11,480 nucleotides of DNA from SKVR01 sp964453995 (lineage in GTDB: Bacteria; Bacteroidota; Bacteroidia; Bacteroidales; UBA7960): the NCBI GenBank assembly GCA_964453995.1, contig CAYVQC010000080.1, forward strand, positions 1-11,480, written 5' to 3'. Below, in pieces: positions 6,012 to 11,480 of the stretch. The position numbers were made by a program, and so were the translations under genes. Position 1 is the stretch's first letter. Every line of letters starts with the position of its first letter. The notes under the pieces are model-generated. The model was not told where the DNA came from and did no database searches. It saw nothing but the letters and a program-made list of their open reading frames with translations.

Positions 6012-7598
6012 TCTGGTGAAGGATCTCCAGCAGGGCAGATACCGCCTTGCCGGGTTCAATATTTTTTACAACTGGTTTTCCGTTTTGATAGAGATGAAGC
6101 TTCCCCGCACCGGTACCTACAAAACCAAAGTCGGCATCGGCCATTTCTCCTGGTCCGTTTACTACGCAACCCATCACGGCAATCTTTAGTCCCGGTAGGT
6201 TGGAGGTGTGCGTTTGCACCTCTTTCAACACCTTTTCAAGATNNNNNNNNNNNNNNNNNNNNNNNNNNNNNNNNNNNNNNNNNNNNNNNNNNNNNNNNNN
6301 NNNNNNNNNNNNNNNNNNNNNNNNNNNNNNNNNNNNNNNNNNGAAGCTTTCAAAAAGAAATTTGCTGCCAGATTCTTCAAATCTTCAATATGTGTGCTTG
6401 CAATTAAGGGGACGACATTCGAGGGCAAACCCTCCGGAAAAACACTTGGATTTGCCAGGAAATTTTCATGCCTATGAGAATGCACGATTTTCTTGACTGT
6501 GCAATAATACAGGTCGGGCTTTCTTTCTGCAGTCTGAGGAGGTGTAATGGTTTCCCCGGCAGGTAGCAAATTGCAGCCATTTTCGGAAGAAGCCTTCTCT
6601 TTTGAGGGATAATTGCCGATAACGATGGCTTTCAGTTTGCTTCCCCTGAAAAAGATATCCTTCTTTGCCGGTTGCAAAGGGGTAATTGTATAGGGTGTTT
6701 TCGAATCATTTTGTGTAAAAGGGATCTGGTGCAGTGAGGAAAGCTTCAGGGCGAAAGGGATCTCTTTCTCCGGGTCTTCTGTAAGGCTTACCCTCAAAGT
6801 ATCTCCAATGCCTTTGTTGAGCAAACTGCAAATGCCCAGGGCTGATTTGATCCTGCCATTTTCCCCTTCTCCTGCCTCGGTAATACCTATATGCAGCGGA
6901 TAGCTCATGCCATGGGCCAACATTTTTTCTACCATAGCTTCATAGGCCTGTACCATTATGAGCGGTTTGCTGGCCTTGAGAGAGATCACCAGGTTGTCGA
7001 ATCCCAGGGAGTTGAAAATTTCCAGGAATTCATACGTTGCATTTACCATTCCTTCGGGGGTATTTCCATACTGGGTGATGATCCTGGGGGAAAGAGAACC
7101 CAGGTTGGTACCAATACGAATGGCTGTACCGTTTTCCTGGCAGCATTCTGTAAGGGGTTTGAGCCGTTGGCGAATGACCTCTTTCTCTTTTTCGTTCTCT
7201 TCTGCGGTGTAATGGATCTTATAGCTGGCGGATGGCACAGAATAATAATTTCCGGGGTTGATCCGCACTTTCTCCACATACCTCGCAGCAATAAGGGCTA
7301 CCTCAGGATTGAAATGGATGTCGGCAATGAGCGGATGAGTGAATCCTGCTTTCCTTATCCGGTCACTGATCTCTTTCAGGGCGTGGGCGGCCTTAACATT
7401 GGGTGCCGACATACGCACATAATCGGCACCGGCCTCAATAATGCGGATGCACTGCTTTACGGTGGCTTCAATATCCAGGGTATTGGTATTGGTCATCGAT
7501 TGCAGGCGGATAGGATTTCTTCCCCCCATGGGCCGGTTACCAATGGTTACTTCATGACTAGGAAAACGGGTGATATGAAAAAAACCACTATGAATCAT
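5992..7598 (-). CDS. ispG: 4-hydroxy-3-methylbut-2-enyl-diphosphate synthase IspG (GcpE), interrupted by assembly gap
   Basis: IspG converts methylerythritol cyclodiphosphate to HMBPP in the MEP isoprenoid pathway, using a [4Fe-4S] cluster. The N-terminal part (7598-6343, 418 residues) has the TIM barrel: PIRLQSMTNTNT (29-40), IADIHFNP (91-98), VRINPGN (111-117), RIGTNLGSLS (161-170), SLKAS (206-210), GDTLRVSLTEDPEKE (265-279). From about 285 to the gap is the extra central domain found in the long IspG of Bacteroidota, plants and Chlamydiae. The C-terminal part (6242-5992) carries GCVVNGPGEMADADFG, with one of the three cluster Cys. The CPxC motif with the other two falls in the N gap. The two parts are in different frames across the 100 N, which reflects an arbitrary gap length and not evidence of a broken gene. 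Visible residues total about 500, against roughly 600 for the long form. The ATG at 7598 fits the family. Confidence 0.93.
6243..6342. other. Assembly gap of 100 N inside ispG
   Basis: Exactly 100 undetermined bases, the conventional placeholder for a scaffold gap of unknown size. It removes the end of the extra domain and the start of the Fe-S domain of IspG. If the gene is intact, the true length must leave a remainder of 2 on division by 3, which 100 does not. By comparison with long-form IspG the missing piece is probably about 300 bp or a little more. Confidence 0.97.
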
Positions 7599-7627
7599 TC
7601 TACTGTTTTTGTTGGCATAATTCCCGG

Positions 7628-7635
7628 CAAAGGTA
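7628..7635 (-). promoter_or_regulatory. Candidate -7 element of ispG
   Basis: The minus strand reads TACCTTTG, an exact TAnnTTTG match, ending about 30 nt upstream of the ispG ATG and giving a short leader of roughly 20 nt. No clear TTG is present at -33 spacing. Confidence 0.5.
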
Positions 7636-7848
7636 CTATAATGTAAGGCATTTTTTAAGAAAATTAAACATTCAAAGTTGTCGAACGTTATGACTTAGTC
7701 AATGCATTTAAACTATCTTTAATGGGTAAAAAGACGATATTTATTGTTTTCAATCCCTAAAAACTACTTTCATGCTGCCCTGGGGCTCATCTTCAACTTC
7801 TGCTTGTGGCCATGCATGGATAATGTCAAACAGATAAACCCACCTTGT

Positions 7849-8622
7849 ATGGATTTTCATGGTCTGAAACTGAAAATAGAAAACCAGATTGCCCTGATTA
7901 CGCTTTCCCGACCCGAATCGCTCAATGCTCTCAATTCTGATGTGTTAACCTCATTTGCAAACGCCATCAAAGAACTATCGAAAAACAAGGATCTCCGTGT
8001 GCTGATCATTACCGGCGAAGGAAAAGCTTTTGTTGCCGGTGCCGATATAAAGGAATTATCGAAAATGAAACCCGATATGGCATATACCTTTTCGCGCAAG
8101 GGGCAACAGGCCTTTGAGCGGCTCGAACGGCTCGATATTCCTGTGATTGCCGCCATCAATGGATTTACCCTTGGTGGAGGCTGCGAGTTGGCCCTGGCCT
8201 GCGATATCAGGATTGCCTCCCGTACAGCCAAATTTGGTATGCCTGAAGTATCTCTGGGTTTGATGCCTGGCTTTGCCGGCACCCAGCGCCTTTGCAAGCT
8301 CATAGGATACTCTTCCGCATTATACCTGATGACCACGGCAGAAACCATCAACGCCGAAGAAGCTTTGCGCCTGGGGCTGGTGCAGAAAGTGTCAGAACCC
8401 CATGAACTGATGGATAAAGCCTTTGAAGTGGCACAACGCATTGCTTCCAATGGCCGGTATGCAGTAAAAGCAGTGAAGGAATTAGCACGTAAAAGCCTTG
8501 CTGCCAGTTTTGAAGATGGTAGCGAGCTGGAATCGGAAGTCTTTGCCGGCCTGTTTGACAGGCCGGAAGCCAATGAAGGCCTCAGCGCTTTTATGGAAAA
8601 AAGAAAGCCCAACTGGTACTGA
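7849..8622 (+). CDS. Enoyl-CoA hydratase/isomerase (crotonase) family protein
   Basis: A 257-residue cytoplasmic crotonase, expected to hydrate trans-2-enoyl-CoA to 3-hydroxyacyl-CoA in fatty acid oxidation or its reverse. The fold signature is clear: RPESLNALN (21-29), the oxyanion-hole segment GKAFVAGADIKEL (58-70), and GFTLGGGCELALACD (105-119) with Gly110 and catalytic Glu113. MPEVSLGLMPGFAGTQRL (131-148) follows, with the second catalytic Glu133 at the canonical 20-residue spacing. Both Glu being present favours a true hydratase over other crotonase reactions. The frame opens at 7744, but I chose the ATG at 7849 because it gives the standard length and the family N-terminus; the ATG at 7816 is an alternative. 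It is the first gene of a plus-strand set, 106 bp before the dehydrogenase. No good promoter match was found; TATCTTTA (7714-7721) is one mismatch from consensus. Confidence 0.92.
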   Translation: MDFHGLKLKIENQIALITLSRPESLNALNSDVLTSFANAIKELSKNKDLRVLIITGEGKAFVAGADIKELSKMKPDMAYTFSRKGQQAFERLERLDIPVIAAINGFTLGGGCELALACDIRIASRTAKFGMPEVSLGLMPGFAGTQRLCKLIGYSSALYLMTTAETINAEEALRLGLVQKVSEPHELMDKAFEVAQRIASNGRYAVKAVKELARKSLAASFEDGSELESEVFAGLFDRPEANEGLSAFMEKRKPNWY

Positions 8623-8728
8623 GTAGGGTGGTGACCCAACAGCCAGGTGAGAAAATGAAACCTTATTACTGATTTTGATAAACAGCATCTGCGGATGTTA
8701 ATAGTAAAAACTCTTTAATTATCAAACT

Positions 8729-10069
8729 ATGGCAATGAATTATTTAGATAAACTGGAGAATGTAACTGTGCTGGGTGCCGCCGGAAAAATGGGTAGTGGG
8801 ATTTTGCTGGTTACCGCCATGGAGATGTTGCGCCAGAAGCTAAAACCCGAAAACAGAAACAGATCTTTTGTGCTATATGCAATGGATGTTAGCCAAACTG
8901 CCCTTGAGGGATTGATGCGCTACATTAAAGACCAGGCCCTGAAAACAGCAGAAAAGAATATTGTATCTCTTCGAAGAGCCTATGCACATCGCAAAGACCT
9001 GGTGGATAACGAACAGATCATAAGGGAATATGTTCTGGATCTGCTGTCACTTATCAGGCCCGGTACACGCATTGAACCCTCTTTCGATTCCCGTATCGTT
9101 TTTGAAGCCGTGAGCGAACGACCCGACCTGAAAGTGGATCTCTTGCTTACCATCAACCGAAACAGCAGGCTCCAGCCATGGTTTTTTACCAATACATCTT
9201 CCATTCCCATTGCATGGCTCGACGAACGGGCCGGCCTGGAAGGCCGGGTTATGGGGGTGCACTTTTACAATCCACCCGCTGTGCAAAAACTGGTAGAAGT
9301 GATCAAAACCGGAACCACCAACCCCGAGCTTTCTTACTTCGTTTCCGAATTCATTAAAAATACCGGAAAAATAGCTGTGCCCTCTTACGATGTGGCAGGG
9401 TTTATCGGAAACGGATATTTTATGCGCGATATATTGTATGCAGAAAAAGTTTTGAGCCAGCTACAAGGACAGTTTACCTTTCCCGAGGCTGTGTATATGC
9501 TGAATAAGATTTCTCAGGATTACCTTATCAGACCCATGGGGATCTTCCAGCTTTGTGATTATGTAGGGCTGGATGTGGTAGATTTCATCATGTCGGTAAT
9601 GGATTCTTACATTCAAAAGGAAACAATCCAGTCACCGCTGGTGGTGAAAATGCTCACTGCAGAGGCCCGGGGTGGACAAAACCCCGATGGCACGCAAAAG
9701 GATGGCTTCTTTAGCTATTCCAAAGGAAAGATCACCGGGGTGTTTGATCTTGGCAAAAAACGCTATGTGGGCATTGAAGAACCATCGCAGGTGGTAAATG
9801 AGCACCTGGGACCCATGCCGGTATCATGGATGCCATGGAAACAGATTATACGGCATCCGCACAAAGGTAGTCTCCTGGGAGTCTATTTTGATGAGCTCAA
9901 AACCAAATCCACTCCGGGAGCCCTACTGGCCCAGGATTATCTGAAGCGCTTCCGCGAAATAGGAATGAACCTGGTAAAAGACAAAATTGCCTTTAAATAT
10001 GATGATGTGAATGCTGTGCTTGTGTACGGTTTTCATCATGCCTATGGGCCGGTTACCGATTATTTCTGA
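8729..10069 (+). CDS. 3-hydroxyacyl-CoA dehydrogenase family protein
   Basis: A 446-residue NAD-dependent 3-hydroxyacyl-CoA dehydrogenase, oxidising 3-hydroxyacyl-CoA to 3-ketoacyl-CoA. The N-terminal Rossmann domain starts VTVLGAAGKMGSG (12-24), with an acidic residue D53 at the end of strand 2. It continues through FEAVSERPDLK (125-135), TNTSSIP (154-160) and HFYNPPAVQKLVEVI (178-192), containing the catalytic pair His178 and Glu190, then DVAGFIGN (221-228) with Asn228. The C-terminal 3HCDH domain is recognisable from RPMGIFQLCDYVGLD (268-282) to DGFFSYSKGK (325-334). Two oddities: the dinucleotide motif is GxxGxxG, not the usual GxGxxG, and the protein is about 150 residues longer than single-function homologues. 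The extra length comes from an expanded helical segment (about 60-115) and a C-terminal extension of about 110 residues. The ATG at 8729 is used; 8735 is possible. The thiolase follows after 49 bp. Confidence 0.88.
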   Translation: MAMNYLDKLENVTVLGAAGKMGSGILLVTAMEMLRQKLKPENRNRSFVLYAMDVSQTALEGLMRYIKDQALKTAEKNIVSLRRAYAHRKDLVDNEQIIREYVLDLLSLIRPGTRIEPSFDSRIVFEAVSERPDLKVDLLLTINRNSRLQPWFFTNTSSIPIAWLDERAGLEGRVMGVHFYNPPAVQKLVEVIKTGTTNPELSYFVSEFIKNTGKIAVPSYDVAGFIGNGYFMRDILYAEKVLSQLQGQFTFPEAVYMLNKISQDYLIRPMGIFQLCDYVGLDVVDFIMSVMDSYIQKETIQSPLVVKMLTAEARGGQNPDGTQKDGFFSYSKGKITGVFDLGKKRYVGIEEPSQVVNEHLGPMPVSWMPWKQIIRHPHKGSLLGVYFDELKTKSTPGALLAQDYLKRFREIGMNLVKDKIAFKYDDVNAVLVYGFHHAYGPVTDYF

Positions 10070-10118
10070 GAGAAGTAAAAATAATAACTGATTCAATTGA
10101 TCCATAAATCCCAAAGAT

Positions 10119-11357
10119 ATGCAACTGAGAAAAAAAGTATATATGACTGCCGGTTACAATACCGTTTCTATGGGGACCGGTCGTAGCGAATTTCATCCAA
10201 AGAAGCCCCGCCCGGACCTGGAGGACTATATCAAGGAAGCAGGACAAAAAGTGCTTGAACAGATCGGCGGTGCTGCCAATGTTGACGAATGTGTGATTGC
10301 CAATTTTATTGCTGCACGGTATAACAAGCAGGCCAACCTTGCGGCCTTTTTCCCCTACATCGATCCGGGTCTTACCTACAAACCCTGTGTAAGGGTGGAA
10401 GGAGCCTGTGCTACCGGGGGACTGGGACTGGCCACCGGTATTAAATCCATCCTTGCTGAAACGGCTGATGTAGTGCTGGTCGTAGGAGTAGAAGTGCAAA
10501 ACTCGGTTAAGGCTGTTTATGGTGCCGATATCCTCTCTGCTGCCGGGTGGTATAAAGAGCGTAAAGAGGGGCATGCCCATTTCTTCCCTGGGAAATTCAG
10601 CGACAGGGCAGGGGCCTATTTTGCCAAATACGGACGGGAGAAAACCCGCGAAGCCATGGTGCAATGGTACAAAAATGCCGTTGAAAATGCACGGCTTTGT
10701 CCCACAGCACAAGAATACGAGAATACTATGGAAGACCTGGTCAGCCTTGCCTTTTCTGAACCCAATCCCAACGCATTTGTCGATCACCTTAATGTTTACG
10801 ACTGTTCAAAAGTTTCCGACGGTGCATCTGCCATTGCCATCCTTTCGGAAGAAGGATTGAAAAAATGCGGTATCAACAAAAAAGACGCTGTTGAGGTAAT
10901 CGGACTGGGACAGGCGGAATATGATCTTACGCAACCACCCCAAGATCCGGTATGGTTGCATACTACTGAGGTGGCTGTGAAAAAGGCTTTAGAAATGGCT
11001 GGTATTACCCATGAAGAGCTTGCCACAGTAGAATGCCACGACTGTTTTACCATAGCTGCCATACTGGCTGTAGAAGCCATTGGATTTGCAGCTCCGGGGA
11101 AGGGCCCCGATTTTATCCTCCAGGGAAATACATCCCATAAAGGAAAGATTCCTTTCAATACCACCGGTGGTCTTATCGGCTGGGGGCATCCCACTGGCGC
11201 TACCGGGGTGCACCAGGCTGTTACTATTTGGGAACAACTGACCGGCAAGGCCGAAAAAGCACAAGTTAAAATCCCCAAAAACAAACCCTATGGGTTAAGC
11301 ATCAATATGGGGGGTGATGACAAAACCCTGGTGGCGGTGGTTTACAAAAAGAACTAG
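10119..11357 (+). CDS. SCP2-type thiolase family protein (acetyl-CoA acyltransferase)
   Basis: A 412-residue thiolase of the SCP2/SCP-x subgroup, expected to cleave 3-ketoacyl-CoA with CoA to acetyl-CoA and a shortened acyl-CoA, or to condense in reverse. The nucleophile is Cys97 in VEGACATGG. The subgroup hallmark HDCF (307-310) supplies His307 and the second Cys309, replacing the C-terminal CxG of classical thiolases. The second His is His357 in GGLIGWGHPTGATG (350-363). The C-terminal loop INMGGDDKT (395-403) has no Cys, as expected for this subgroup. NVYDCSKVSDGASA (225-238) is another conserved block. There is no separate sterol-carrier domain. The ATG at 10119 is 49 bp after the dehydrogenase stop, consistent with one transcript. 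Some SCP2-type thiolases act on branched or steroid-derived substrates or lack thiolytic activity, so the substrate remains open. Confidence 0.9.
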   Translation: MQLRKKVYMTAGYNTVSMGTGRSEFHPKKPRPDLEDYIKEAGQKVLEQIGGAANVDECVIANFIAARYNKQANLAAFFPYIDPGLTYKPCVRVEGACATGGLGLATGIKSILAETADVVLVVGVEVQNSVKAVYGADILSAAGWYKERKEGHAHFFPGKFSDRAGAYFAKYGREKTREAMVQWYKNAVENARLCPTAQEYENTMEDLVSLAFSEPNPNAFVDHLNVYDCSKVSDGASAIAILSEEGLKKCGINKKDAVEVIGLGQAEYDLTQPPQDPVWLHTTEVAVKKALEMAGITHEELATVECHDCFTIAAILAVEAIGFAAPGKGPDFILQGNTSHKGKIPFNTTGGLIGWGHPTGATGVHQAVTIWEQLTGKAEKAQVKIPKNKPYGLSINMGGDDKTLVAVVYKKN

Positions 11358-11480
11358 CCCCCTAAGATAATTTATGAAAGGTGAAAGGTGAAAGGTGAAG
11401 GGTGAAAGTTCACGCAAAAAAAATCATTTGTTTTTCGCAAACACATCTTCACAGCACTGTCTGAGCTCCCTCTTTTAGGG
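11358..11480. other. Right-edge noncoding stretch
   Basis: This contains the heptamer repeat and then about 70 bp to the window edge. No clear terminator hairpin follows the thiolase. A short minus-strand frame ending at a TGA (11424-11426) could be the tail of a gene, but an in-frame TAA lies 16 codons upstream (11475-11477), so no gene is called. Confidence 0.5.
11376..11410. repeat. Heptamer tandem repeat
   Basis: Five 7-bp units follow the thiolase stop codon: three identical GAAAGGT copies, then GAAGGGT and GAAAGTT, each one base from the consensus. The array is seen directly. It is 18 bp after the stop and outside any recognisable gene. Confidence 0.9.

Noticed and set aside
6891..7646. 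251-codon plus-strand open frame across ispG
   Set aside because: Antisense shadow of the conserved IspG TIM barrel.
7744..7848. 35-codon hydrophobic extension of the crotonase, possible signal peptide
   Set aside because: Crotonases are cytoplasmic and about 260 residues; the ATG at 7849 gives the standard N-terminus.
7857..8639. Long 260-codon open frame on the minus strand across the crotonase gene
   Set aside because: It is the antisense shadow of a well-supported gene, with a Ser/Arg-rich composition and no recognisable domain.
10053..10787. 244-codon open frame on the minus strand across the thiolase gene
   Set aside because: Antisense shadow; the plus-strand thiolase has all its catalytic motifs.
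11424..11474. Minus-strand 16-codon tail that looks like a gene C-terminus (ELRQCCEDVFAKNK)
   Set aside because: An in-frame TAA at 11475-11477 lies directly upstream and the window ends, so no gene can be supported. It could be a frameshifted remnant.

Overview
The window looks like a draft chromosome segment from a member of the Bacteroidota, probably Bacteroidales or Marinilabiliales. Three things point there. IspG is the long form with an extra domain between the TIM barrel and the Fe-S domain. Start codons lack Shine-Dalgarno sequences. Perfect or near-perfect TAnnTTTG -7 elements, typical of Bacteroidota promoters, sit upstream of several genes. A run of exactly 100 N (6243-6342) marks an assembly gap, so this is probably a scaffolded draft or metagenome-derived genome.

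Layout. (1) 28-1546, minus strand: a tight cluster of a small EVE-domain protein, a two-helix membrane protein and an RDD-family membrane protein, ending at a bidirectional hairpin terminator at 28-45. (2) 1547-1999: a gene-free stretch of about 450 bp holding a long imperfect inverted repeat with a nested perfect hairpin, resembling a REP/MITE-type element. (3) 2000-2308, minus strand: a stand-alone CBM48 / isoamylase early-set domain protein, diverging from (4) yjbQ (2576-2986) and a long-chain acyl-CoA synthetase (3136-4923), both on the plus strand. (5) 7598-4944, minus strand: ispG (interrupted by the N gap), a possible small ORF packed between the two larger genes, and an LpxL/HtrB-family lipid A acyltransferase. 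(6) 7849-11357, plus strand: a beta-oxidation set of crotonase, 3-hydroxyacyl-CoA dehydrogenase and SCP2-type thiolase. (7) A heptamer tandem repeat at 11376-11410, then the window edge.

Functionally, the acyl-CoA synthetase can activate free fatty acids, and the crotonase, dehydrogenase and thiolase can carry out the hydration, oxidation and thiolytic steps (or the reverse). No acyl-CoA dehydrogenase or electron-transfer flavoprotein is visible. ispG (MEP isoprenoid pathway) and the lipid A acyltransferase are envelope and lipid housekeeping functions. I found no CRISPR array, rRNA, tRNA, phage genes or transposase, and no clearly novel multi-gene system. The most unusual items are the REP-like inverted repeat, the packed small ORF between ispG and the acyltransferase, the GxxGxxG dinucleotide motif in the dehydrogenase, and the EVE/membrane-protein cluster.
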